A DNA stretch of 5,148 nucleotides, taken from an uncultured Prevotellaceae bacterium. Its GTDB lineage: Bacteria; Bacteroidota; Bacteroidia; Bacteroidales; Muribaculaceae. This document shows, in pieces, positions 1 through 5,148 of this stretch; within the stretch, counting starts at the first letter, position 1, and each line of letters opens with the position of its first letter. The position numbers were made by a program, and so were the translations under genes. The notes under the pieces are model-generated. The model did not search any database, had not been told where the DNA came from, and saw only the letters and a list, made by a program, of their open reading frames with translations. The stretch covers positions 1-5,148 of the forward strand of contig USOC01000106.1 in assembly GCA_900556245.1 (NCBI GenBank), written 5' to 3'.

Positions 1-1469
1 TCGGTAAAATTATATCCTCCGACACCTTGAACAATCAGGTTTGTCTGATAGCCAATGGGTGTGCAGAAACTGGTTGATGCCGCCATGCATATGACTACGA
101 AGAATGGAGTCGGGTCGACATTGAGCTGTGTCGCAACAGCCAATGCGATAGGGAAGCTTAAAGCGGCAGCGGCATTATTCGTAATCAGTTCGGTGAAAAT
201 ATTCGTAATGATGAAAAGAACAGCAAGGACACCGTATGGTCCGAGGCTGTCGGTCATTGCTATGACGTTGGTTGCCAGCATGGGGGCCAATCCGGAATTT
301 TCCATCGCTTTGCTAATGGCAAATGCGCATGCGATGGTTATCAGGATGTCCCAGGAAATGTATTTGGTGTATTTTTTAGGCGGAAAAATTTTAGTCCAAG
401 CCATAATTATTGTCGTAATGCAGACAAAGAAAAACATGTCAAGCCGCATTCCGGGGAAAAGTTCCTTTACCCACGGAAGTTCGCCTACCGTTGCTCCTGA
501 AATCATTATAACGAGGAGGCAAAGGGCGAGGATGCGTTTTTTCTTGGATTTTTCAGGAATTTCGTCTTTCCCGTTCGACACCATCAGGAAAACGCGGGAG
601 TCGCCCCATGTAGGGATAAACGATTCGTCAGCCCACAAAACGAGTGTGTCTCCTTCGAGAATCGTCACTTTGTCAAGTTCTCCGACAATAGGTTGCCCTT
701 TTCGTTTAACTTCTTTGACGTATGCACCGTAGTGTCGGAAAAAATTGAATTCGCCGAGCGTCTTTTTGATACCGGGGAAACGGGCTCCAATAATCACTTC
801 TACTCTGTGGAGGTTTTGACTTGGTTCTTCCTCTTCCTGATTTACGTAGTCCTTTCTTGAGTCGGGAAGCAGACGTTTGGAGAGGGCAAACAAGTAGATA
901 AGTCCTGCAATGCAAATGAAAATGCCGACTTTCCCAAGTTCGAACATCGAGAAGCCTTCGTAGCCCGCATCAAGTACCATTCCGTGAACAACGAGGTTGG
1001 TTGACGTTCCTATGAGTGTGCACATTCCTCCGAGAATTGTGGCAAAAGAGAGCGGAATCAGAAACTTTGTGGCGGAAAGTCGCATTCGTTCTGCCCATCT
1101 TTTGATGATTGGTGCGAAGATGACTACTACCGGAGTGTTGTTGAGGAATGCTGAAATAAAGCTAATTACAGGCAGCATTCTCATTTGTGCTCTTAGCACG
1201 GATGTATTTTGCTGAGGGAGTAATTTTTTGATTATCAGATTGAGAGCGCCGCTTTGCCTGACACCTTCACTGACGAGGAAAAGCAGAGCGACAGTAATCA
1301 TCCCTTTGTTGCTGAAGCCGTCGAGCATTTGTTCAGGAGTAATGATTCCCGCACAGAGAAAAATGATGACAATGCTGAGCAGAATCATTCCCGGCCGCAT
1401 TAAATCGAGAATGAGGGCAGTGAGCATTGCTATCATGCAAATGATTACGAATATGATTTCAAAAGACAT
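1..1469 (-). CDS. SLC13/DASS-family permease with inserted TrkA-C domain (3' end cut by window edge)
   Basis: An integral inner-membrane transporter of the SLC13 / divalent anion:Na+ symporter type. The reading frame is open from an ATG at 1469 to the left edge: 489 codons, no stop. Hydrophobic segments fill about residues 3-72, 97-125, 133-160 and 179-198, and resume from about 312 to the edge. Between them, about 215-305, is a soluble insert resembling one TrkA-C (RCK_C) domain (IIGARFPG near 226, ending VTILEGDTLVLWAD near 268-281). The two membrane halves echo each other as in this family: FLNNTPVV (109) and IGTSTNLVV (153) in the first, TNNAAAA (430) and PIGYQTNLIV (471) in the second. 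Family members carry dicarboxylates, sulfate or similar anions; the substrate cannot be read here. The end of the second repeat has been reached, so I infer only about 25-40 residues are missing. It has its own promoter and is separated from queE by a terminator. Confidence 0.9.
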   Translation of the reverse strand, partial: MSFEIIFVIICMIAMLTALILDLMRPGMILLSIVIIFLCAGIITPEQMLDGFSNKGMITVALLFLVSEGVRQSGALNLIIKKLLPQQNTSVLRAQMRMLPVISFISAFLNNTPVVVIFAPIIKRWAERMRLSATKFLIPLSFATILGGMCTLIGTSTNLVVHGMVLDAGYEGFSMFELGKVGIFICIAGLIYLFALSKRLLPDSRKDYVNQEEEEPSQNLHRVEVIIGARFPGIKKTLGEFNFFRHYGAYVKEVKRKGQPIVGELDKVTILEGDTLVLWADESFIPTWGDSRVFLMVSNGKDEIPEKSKKKRILALCLLVIMISGATVGELPWVKELFPGMRLDMFFFVCITTIIMAWTKIFPPKKYTKYISWDILITIACAFAISKAMENSGLAPMLATNVIAMTDSLGPYGVLAVLFIITNIFTELITNNAAAALSFPIALAVATQLNVDPTPFFVVICMAASTSFCTPIGYQTNLIVQGVGGYNFT

Positions 1470-1494
1470 ATTTTGCGAGGAGCGTTAATTCGGG

Positions 1495-1502
1495 CAAAAA
1501 TA
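1495..1502 (-). promoter_or_regulatory. Probable -7 promoter box for the SLC13-type permease
   Basis: On the minus strand this reads TATTTTTG, a full match to the Bacteroidota -7 consensus TAnnTTTG, and lies 25 bases before the permease ATG. No good TTTG -33 element is found 19-21 bases upstream (the region reads about CACCGA), so this promoter may be weak or may need an activator. No Shine-Dalgarno sequence is seen before the ATG, which is usual in this phylum. Confidence 0.5.
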
Positions 1503-1571
1503 CAAAATATTTGTGAGATATTCGGTGTTTAATCCGCTGAATTGTTGACGAAAACAGCGCAATAAAAGTCT

Positions 1572-1605
1572 ATATTTCCGCTTCTGGGTGTAACGGCGGA
1601 AATAT
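1572..1605. repeat. 10-bp perfect inverted repeat between queE terminator and permease promoter
   Basis: The arms ATATTTCCGC (1572-1581) and GCGGAAATAT (1596-1605) are perfect reverse complements around a 14-base loop. On the plus strand the second arm runs into five Ts (1605-1609), while on the minus strand, the direction of all genes here, the hairpin is followed only by TAGACTTTTATTG. It could be a second, bidirectional terminator behind queE, a leader element, or an operator about 70 bases upstream of the permease -7 box. The sequence does not decide between these. Confidence 0.55.
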
Positions 1606-1618
1606 TTTTACAGATGTC

Positions 1619-1668
1619 AAAAAAACCGACAATGTCCCTTTGTGGAAATTTCCTTGTTGGTTTGTCGG
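1619..1668 (-). terminator. Intrinsic terminator of the queDE operon
   Basis: Starting four bases after the queE stop codon, the minus strand has CCGACAA (1668-1662) paired with TTGTCGG (1632-1626), followed at once by seven Ts (1625-1619). The 29-base loop contains a further small palindrome, GGAAATTTCC, which could stack as an inner hairpin. A stem with an immediate T-run right after a stop codon is the classic layout of a Rho-independent terminator, although the loop is longer than usual. Confidence 0.75.
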
Positions 1669-1672
1669 GTGC

Positions 1673-2272
1673 TTATCTGATGGATAGTATCTTGTGGGTT
1701 TGCAGGGATAGCCTCCATTGCGGGTGGGTCAGGCAGGCGTCGATTGTCGCCAGTCGGATTTCGGCATTTTTTTCGTCGTCGCCACAGTCGCATGGTTGCA
1801 GGAAGCGGTGGGTTGCGTTGATGCTTTCGTAGGCTGCCAGAGACTGTCCGTTATAGACTACTTTCAATTCATCGCAACGGTTGATTGCCGGGAGAGCCTG
1901 TTTTCCCAGTATGTCGAATTTCGGCGACAGGGTAATCCAGTCGATATTGTCAGGGAGCGGATGGGTTCCATTCGTTTCAATCGCGATTCTTCGCTTTCCT
2001 TTTGCTTTTAGCGCATCGACCAGTTGCTGGGAGATGAAAAGCGACGGTTCTCCGCCGGTGAGGACGATGTGGGTGGCGGGGTATTTTTCTACTTCAGAAA
2101 GGATTTCGCCAATGTCCATCATAAGTCCTTCGCTGTGGTTTGTGTCGCAGAAAGGGCATGTCAGGTTGCAGCCAGAGAAGCGGATGAATACGGCCGGAGT
2201 TCCGGCGAAGAAACCTTCGCCTTGGAGGCTGTAAAAGATTTCGTTGATTTTGAATTTATTCGTCTTTGACAT
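1673..2272 (-). CDS. queE: 7-carboxy-7-deazaguanine synthase QueE (radical SAM)
   Basis: Cytosolic radical-SAM enzyme that converts 6-carboxy-tetrahydropterin to 7-carboxy-7-deazaguanine, the step after QueD on the way to preQ0, preQ1 and queuosine. The 199-residue protein starts with the family's NEIFYSLQGEG segment (10-20). The 4Fe-4S cluster cysteines are C35, C39 and C42 in CNLTCPFCDT, the ordinary CX3CX2C spacing rather than the expanded form of some QueE proteins. LTGGEP (71-76) and AIETNGT (97-103) are the SAM-binding and core strands, and WITLSPK (112-118) and the C-terminal LQPCD and SLQTHK stretches are also typical. Length is near the usual size, so it looks intact. The ATG at 2272 lies inside the end of queD (17-base overlap), which suggests translational coupling. 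No other in-frame start fits, since the conserved region begins at residue 9. A terminator follows immediately. Confidence 0.96.
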   Translation of the reverse strand: MSKTNKFKINEIFYSLQGEGFFAGTPAVFIRFSGCNLTCPFCDTNHSEGLMMDIGEILSEVEKYPATHIVLTGGEPSLFISQQLVDALKAKGKRRIAIETNGTHPLPDNIDWITLSPKFDILGKQALPAINRCDELKVVYNGQSLAAYESINATHRFLQPCDCGDDEKNAEIRLATIDACLTHPQWRLSLQTHKILSIR

Positions 2273-2591
2273 ATGTTGCAGTGTTGCCTTCCGATTCTTG
2301 AACGGAAACCTTGTAGCATTGGGGTATTTGGTCGCAAATCCATTTCGCGATGTTTTCTGCTGTCGGATTAAAAGGAAGGAGTTCGTTGAAATTGCCGTGG
2401 TCGAGATAGTTGTGTATGCGTTCTTTGATGTGGGAGAAGTCGCATACCATTCCGTTTTCGTCCAGCTCTTGTGATTTGCAGTTGATGGTCACGACCCAGT
2501 TGTGGCCATGCAGGTTGCTGCATTTACTTTCATAATTGAGGTTGAGTCTGTGACTGCCGGCGATTTCAATTCTTTTCGAAATATAATACAT
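2256..2591 (-). CDS. queD: 6-carboxy-5,6,7,8-tetrahydropterin synthase QueD
   Basis: Zinc enzyme of the 6-pyruvoyl-tetrahydropterin synthase fold that turns 7,8-dihydroneopterin triphosphate into 6-carboxy-tetrahydropterin, the substrate of the adjacent QueE. The 111-residue protein, near the short end of the family, shows the zinc-binding histidines H14 (GSHRL) and H28/H30 (LHGH), the likely catalytic cysteine C24 four residues before LHGH, the VCDF motif (49-52), the LDH catalytic motif (63-65), PTAEN (76-80) and the pterin-anchoring glutamate in VQES (E99). The frame stays open upstream to an ATG at 2723, but the start at 2591 is preferred: it gives the family's usual N-terminus (MYYISKRIEI), and the promoter box and the hairpin lie inside the longer reading. 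It overlaps queE by 17 bases. QueC and QueF are not in the window, so the final product (tRNA queuosine or another deazaguanine) is inferred, not shown. Confidence 0.95.
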   Translation of the reverse strand: MYYISKRIEIAGSHRLNLNYESKCSNLHGHNWVVTINCKSQELDENGMVCDFSHIKERIHNYLDHGNFNELLPFNPTAENIAKWICDQIPQCYKVSVQESEGNTATYVKDE

Positions 2592-2623
2592 AGATGCTTG
2601 CTTAGTTAGTGGCAATGATTGTG

Positions 2624-2655
2624 CAAAGATACGGATTTGGAAAAAAATACCCAAT
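2624..2655 (-). promoter_or_regulatory. Promoter of the queDE operon
   Basis: The minus strand carries TATCTTTG (2631-2624), an exact match to the Bacteroidota -7 box TAnnTTTG. Twenty bases upstream is ATTG (2655-2652), a one-mismatch -33 box (TTTG). Transcription would begin around 2616-2618, leaving a leader of about 25 bases before the queD ATG. That is too short for a preQ1 riboswitch, and I see no such structure. Confidence 0.65.
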
Positions 2656-2676
2656 AGGGCGCCGGGCGTTTTTTGC
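2641..2676 (-). terminator. Possible second terminator hairpin, overlapping the queDE promoter
   Basis: On the minus strand six As, a mismatch and GCCC are separated by an 11-base loop from GGGT, a mismatch and seven Ts (2647-2641). The short GC stem flanked by A-run and T-run is the shape of a bidirectional intrinsic terminator, but only four GC-type pairs (one of them G-U) hold it. The same T-run lies in the spacer of the proposed queDE promoter, so this may be composition rather than a working terminator. Confidence 0.35.
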
Positions 2677-2690
2677 ACTGTCGCCAAACA

Positions 2691-2726
2691 ACAATGACTT
2701 TTCGGATTTCTCCGAAAAGTCATTGT
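2691..2726 (-). terminator. Perfect 16-bp hairpin after the rpmB-rpmG-DUF4295 cluster, probable terminator
   Basis: The arms at 2691-2706 (ACAATGACTTTTCGGA) and 2711-2726 are perfect reverse complements with a four-base loop. In the minus-strand transcript the loop is GAAA, a GNRA-type tetraloop, and the hairpin is followed by TGTTTGGC, a T-containing but interrupted tail. It starts 29 bases after the DUF4295 stop and lies before the queDE promoter, so it most likely ends or stabilises the ribosomal-protein transcript. The lack of a clean T-run leaves room for an mRNA 3'-end protection role instead. Confidence 0.6.
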
Positions 2727-2755
2727 CTATTGATAGGAAAAATATATTCTTCGAA

Positions 2756-2908
2756 TTATTTGTTGAGCGCTTCTTTAACGTTGTCGTTGTGCACCATTTC
2801 TTCTTTGAAGACGTATGCACCAGTTTTCGGGGATTTAACAGCTTTGATGATTTTGCTGTAAGTACGTCCTTCACCGGTTTGGAGAGTTGCGACTGCTTTC
2901 TTTGCCAT
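2756..2908 (-). CDS. DUF4295 family small basic protein
   Basis: A 50-residue, lysine-rich protein beginning MAKKAVATLQTGEG and ending NVKEALNK, with a TAA stop at 2758-2756. It matches the DUF4295 family as I know it: tiny Bacteroidota proteins encoded directly after rpmG. The start lies 8 bases after the rpmG stop, so it is almost certainly co-transcribed and co-regulated with the two ribosomal protein genes. Its size, basic charge and position suggest a ribosome-associated protein, but no function is shown by the sequence. There are no cysteines, signal peptide or membrane segment. It is complete and shows nothing odd. Confidence 0.87.
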   Translation of the reverse strand: MAKKAVATLQTGEGRTYSKIIKAVKSPKTGAYVFKEEMVHNDNVKEALNK

Positions 2909-2916
2909 AGCTTATA

Positions 2917-3105
2917 TTATTTAATTTCTTTGTGAACAGTTACACGTTTCAGGATGGGGTTGTATTTCTTCAACTCCAAACGCTCAGTTGTATTTTTGCG
3001 GTTTTTCGTAGTGATGTAACGAGAAGTTCCCGGCATACCGCTGTCCTTGTGCTCAGTGCATTCAAGAATAACCTGAACTCTATTGCCTTTTGCTTTCTTT
3101 GCCAT
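2917..3105 (-). CDS. rpmG: 50S ribosomal protein L33 (bL33)
   Basis: Small basic component of the large ribosomal subunit, located near the E site. The 62-residue protein has the family signature: [12 protein letters not shown] (9-20), [22 protein letters not shown] (29-50) and TVHKE at the C-terminus. The two CXXC zinc knuckles of the zinc-binding form are absent (only one cysteine, C16, and KKYNPILKR in place of KKYCPXC), so this is the cysteine-poor, zinc-independent type. The ATG is one base after the rpmB stop and the TAA is 8 bases before DUF4295, so the three genes form one tight transcription unit. Confidence 0.97.
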   Translation of the reverse strand: MAKKAKGNRVQVILECTEHKDSGMPGTSRYITTKNRKNTTERLELKKYNPILKRVTVHKEIK

Positions 3106-3106
3106 A

Positions 3107-3361
3107 TTATTCTACTGTTTTAATCGATGTTAAGTAACCTTTTTCGGCTGCCTGCCTGATTGCAGCGTTAAGTCCGATTTTGTTGATGGTGCGGAGTCCT
3201 GCTGCAGAAACAGTAAGACAAATCCACATTTGTTGCTCAACCCAGAAAAATTTTCTGTTGAAAAGGTTGACCTCAAATTTGCGTTTAGTTCTTCTCTTCG
3301 AGTGAGAAACGTTATTACCTACGGCCGCTTTTCTGCCTGTAATTTGACAAACTTTTGACAT
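3107..3361 (-). CDS. rpmB: 50S ribosomal protein L28 (bL28)
   Basis: Large-subunit ribosomal protein of 84 residues. It shows VCQITGRK (4-11), GNNVSHS (15-21), [12 protein letters not shown] (23-34) and the aromatic [12 protein letters not shown] stretch, with the closing GLRTINKIG segment, all characteristic of L28 and closest in style to Bacteroides-type sequences. It lacks the paired cysteines of zinc-binding L28. The ATG at 3361 is preceded by an A/T-rich leader without a Shine-Dalgarno sequence. It is the first gene of the rpmB-rpmG-DUF4295 unit and has its own strong-looking promoter. One base separates its stop from the rpmG start. Confidence 0.97.
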   Translation of the reverse strand: MSKVCQITGRKAAVGNNVSHSKRRTKRKFEVNLFNRKFFWVEQQMWICLTVSAAGLRTINKIGLNAAIRQAAEKGYLTSIKTVE

Positions 3362-3412
3362 GGCTATAATTAATTTTTTTAATATTCAAGTGATTATCCT
3401 CAAAACAGAGTG

Positions 3413-3444
3413 CAAAGTAAGTGATTTTTTACGGATACACCAAA
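3413..3444 (-). promoter_or_regulatory. Promoter of the rpmB-rpmG-DUF4295 unit
   Basis: On the minus strand, TTTG (3444-3441) is followed after exactly 20 bases by TTACTTTG (3420-3413), a 7 of 8 match to the Bacteroidota -7 consensus TAnnTTTG with the usual spacing. The predicted start near 3406 gives a leader of about 45 bases, A/T-rich with a run of seven As shortly before the ATG. The rest of the 143-base spacer between cinA and rpmB is A/T-rich, and I see no convincing terminator for cinA in it, so read-through from cinA into rpmB is possible. Confidence 0.72.
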
Positions 3445-3504
3445 TTTTTCTGCTTTTTTCTGTATTTATTTTTAGATTCTTAGGAATTTAGCGTTGTTTG
3501 TCGC

Positions 3505-4749
3505 TCAATTGATTAGTGATTTGATTAGCTCCAGGGTTGCTATGGTCGTCGCATGGTTGATCACTCTGTCTCGATTGCCGGCAAAGTGGAAGCATTCGGC
3601 TTTGGTGCTTCCTCCGACGGTCGTCGCAATCCAGACTGTGCCAACCGGTTTTTCCGGCGTTCCGCCCGTCGGTCCGGCAATTCCTGACGTTGCAATGGCG
3701 CAGTCGGCGTTCAATCGTTTGGCAACGTTTTCTGCCATTTGTCGCACAACAGTTTCGCTGACAGCTCCTGCGTTTTGGATATTCTCGGCGGAAACGCCGA
3801 GAACTGCTGTTTTTACTTCGTTAGAGTAGGCGATTACCGATCCCTTGAACCATGCGGAGCTGCCGGCGACTTGGGTTATCTCATGGGCAATGTTGCCCCC
3901 GGTGCAGCTTTCTGCTGTGGCGAGTGTAAGTCCTTTTTGCGACAGCATGTCTCCAAGAATTTTAGCTGTCGTCCGATCGGTTTTGCTGATGATATTTTTT
4001 CCCAATATGGAATCCAGGCAATCTGTCAGACGGTCTAGTTCCGCATTCAGGTGGTTTTCGTCGGAGTCGTGTCCGGTGAGTCGAAGGCGGACGAGTCCCG
4101 GCTTTGGCAGGTACGCTAATTTAATATTCGCAGGGAGTTCTTGTTCTTCAAAGTTTTCAAGCGTCTGTGCCAAAAGGGATTCGGAGTAGCCGACGACAAT
4201 GAATGTGCGGTGGGCTACGGTGTCTTTGCCGGGGAATCGTTTTTTTAGCATCGGGAAAACTTCCGTATGAAACATTTCTGTCATCTCGAACGGGACGCCC
4301 GGCATGGCTACAAGTATTTTTCCGTTTTTCTCAAACCACATTAGAGGGGCTGTGCCTACCCGGTTTTGGATGACTATGCAGGAAGAAGGGACTTCGGCTT
4401 GGGCTGCGGTCAAACGGTTGATTTTCAGACCGCGCTTTGCGACGACTTCCAGCACGTTTTTCTCAACCTCGTCGCTGTGAATAAGAGATCCTCCGAATAG
4501 TTCGCAGAGTGTTTGCTTGGTGATGTCATCTTTTGTGGGACCGAGGCCTCCGGTGGTGAGAACCACGTCGGTCTCTTCAAATGCTTGGCAAATTGCGCGT
4601 TTGATTGAATCTGCGTTGTCGGCTACAGTGCGGACGCTGTTGACTGTCCAACCGTCGGGGTTGATTTCTTTGGCAATCGAACCTGAGTTTGTGTCTGTCA
4701 CCTGTCCGATGAGCAGTTCGTCGCCGATTGCGATAACAGAGACTTTCAT
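3505..4749 (-). CDS. cinA: CinA-family nicotinamide-nucleotide amidohydrolase / competence-damage protein
   Basis: Cytosolic two-domain protein of 414 residues, the usual full CinA length. The N-terminal domain is of the MoCF/COG1058 type, with AIGDELLIGQVTDTNS (7-22), TTGGLGPTKDD (65-75), VGTAP (131-135) and MPGVPFEM (149-156). In characterised CinA proteins this domain has ADP-ribose pyrophosphatase activity. The C-terminal domain (from about 264) is PncC-like, with AESCTGG (279-285), SVIAYSNEVK and SGIAGPTGG (355-363) then KPVGTV. In the family it deamidates nicotinamide mononucleotide to nicotinate mononucleotide, salvaging the pyridine ring for NAD synthesis. All these motifs are present, so both halves look active; activity is inferred from family knowledge. 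Start and end are unambiguous: MKVSVIAIGDE is the standard N-terminus and TGA closes the frame. It lies 17 bases after tsaD and is probably co-transcribed with it. Confidence 0.96.
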   Translation of the reverse strand: MKVSVIAIGDELLIGQVTDTNSGSIAKEINPDGWTVNSVRTVADNADSIKRAICQAFEETDVVLTTGGLGPTKDDITKQTLCELFGGSLIHSDEVEKNVLEVVAKRGLKINRLTAAQAEVPSSCIVIQNRVGTAPLMWFEKNGKILVAMPGVPFEMTEMFHTEVFPMLKKRFPGKDTVAHRTFIVVGYSESLLAQTLENFEEQELPANIKLAYLPKPGLVRLRLTGHDSDENHLNAELDRLTDCLDSILGKNIISKTDRTTAKILGDMLSQKGLTLATAESCTGGNIAHEITQVAGSSAWFKGSVIAYSNEVKTAVLGVSAENIQNAGAVSETVVRQMAENVAKRLNADCAIATSGIAGPTGGTPEKPVGTVWIATTVGGSTKAECFHFAGNRDRVINHATTIATLELIKSLIN

Positions 4750-4766
4750 GAATTGTCTTGTATTTG

Positions 4767-5148
4767 TTAGATTTCAACTCTTGCGAATGGGGCAATGTTG
4801 ACGTCTGTGAATTCGTTATTCAAATATTTGAAATGTCCGGCAATGGCAACCATGGCAGCGTTGTCGGTCGTAAATGCTCTCTTCGGGATAAAGGCTTTCA
4901 GGTGGCGTCGTTTGCAAAAATCGTCAATCGCATTCCTGACACCTGAATTTGCGGATACCCCGCCGCCAATTGCTATTTGGCGTATTTCCGGGTGTTGCTT
5001 TGCGGCCTTTGCCAATTTGTCGATAAGAATATCGATGATGGTTTTTTGTAGCGAGGCCGCTAAGTCTGCTTTGTTCTTTTCGATAAAATCGGGATCGTTT
5101 TTGATTTCGTCGCGGAGCGTGTAGAGAAATGAAGTTTTCAATCCGCTG
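4767..5148 (-). CDS. tsaD: tRNA N6-threonylcarbamoyladenosine transferase TsaD, C-terminal part (5' end outside window)
   Basis: Only the last 126 codons are present; the frame is open to the right edge. The protein (TsaD/Kae1/YgjD, ASKHA fold) transfers threonylcarbamoyl from its adenylate onto A37 of ANN-decoding tRNAs, working with TsaB and TsaE in bacteria. The visible part opens with SGLKTSFLY, the family's conserved SGLKT segment. It then has GGGVSANSGVR (residues 61-71 of the visible part) and FTTDNAAMVAIAG (92-104), whose aspartate corresponds to the metal-ligand Asp of the family. The metal-binding HXXXH motif would lie in the missing N-terminal part. A TTG at 5141-5139 could be mistaken for a start but lies inside the conserved SGLKT motif. 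cinA begins 17 bases after the TAA stop. Confidence 0.96.
   Translation of the reverse strand, partial: SGLKTSFLYTLRDEIKNDPDFIEKNKADLAASLQKTIIDILIDKLAKAAKQHPEIRQIAIGGGVSANSGVRNAIDDFCKRRHLKAFIPKRAFTTDNAAMVAIAGHFKYLNNEFTDVNIAPFARVEI

Noticed and set aside
55..732. A 225-codon open frame on the plus strand.
   Set aside because: It lies fully antisense to the SLC13-type permease frame, which is open for 489 codons with clear family motifs. The plus-strand translation has no recognisable domain.
1718..2269. Several plus-strand open frames opposite queE.
   Set aside because: They are antisense shadows of a well-supported queE gene and show no family motifs.
2592..2640. A preQ1 or other deazaguanine riboswitch upstream of queD.
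   Set aside because: The predicted leader is only about 25 bases, with no visible C-rich or pseudoknot-like aptamer. The structured part of the spacer lies upstream of the proposed transcription start.
2592..2723. A 44-residue N-terminal extension of QueD from an upstream ATG at 2723.
   Set aside because: The extension has no family similarity, would begin within the 16-bp hairpin and would cross the T7 run and the TAnnTTTG promoter box. The start at 2591 gives the canonical N-terminus.
3362..3504. A terminator or small gene in the spacer between cinA and rpmB.
   Set aside because: Only A/T-rich sequence, the rpmB promoter and very weak 4-5 bp inverted repeats are visible. There is no stem with a T-run and no coding frame.
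3494..4189. Plus-strand open frames of 99-114 codons opposite cinA.
   Set aside because: They are antisense to cinA, which is intact with all motifs, and their translations are low-complexity shadows of it.
4767..5141. A complete 124-residue protein starting at a TTG at 5141.
   Set aside because: The TTG is the leucine codon of the conserved SGLKT motif of TsaD and the frame continues to the window edge, so this is an internal codon of a truncated-by-window gene.

Overview
The window looks like a chromosomal housekeeping segment from a member of the Bacteroidota, most likely a Bacteroidales-type gut or host-associated anaerobe. The reasons are the gene order tsaD-cinA-rpmB-rpmG-DUF4295, the presence of DUF4295 itself (a small protein family I know only from this phylum), promoters of the TTTG / TAnnTTTG type, A/T-rich leaders without a clear AGGAGG ribosome binding site, and proteins whose motifs read like Bacteroides-group orthologues. 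All eight genes lie on the minus strand, so the window is read from its right end to its left end.

Right part (about 5148 to 2756): the C-terminal part of tsaD (tRNA t6A modification) runs off the right edge and is followed 17 bases later by cinA. After a 143-base gap with a well-formed Bacteroidota promoter come rpmB (L28), rpmG (L33) and a 50-residue DUF4295 protein, packed with gaps of 1 and 8 bases. A perfect 16-bp hairpin follows this cluster.

Middle part (about 2755 to 1619): a promoter drives a two-gene queD-queE operon, with a 17-base overlap between the two genes. The products carry out the second and third steps of 7-deazaguanine (queuosine precursor) synthesis. A strong intrinsic terminator with seven Ts sits directly after queE.

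Left part (about 1605 to 1): a short spacer with an unexplained 10-bp inverted repeat and a probable promoter leads into a SLC13/DASS-type membrane permease with an inserted TrkA-C (RCK_C) domain. This gene runs off the left edge, probably lacking only its last few dozen codons.

A loose theme is translation: two ribosomal proteins, t6A modification by TsaD and the precursor path for queuosine at the tRNA wobble base. I see no mobile element, CRISPR array, tRNA, rRNA, phage gene or defence system. The window is mostly ordinary. The points worth a second look are the gene order after DUF4295 and the compact terminator/promoter arrangements in the spacers.
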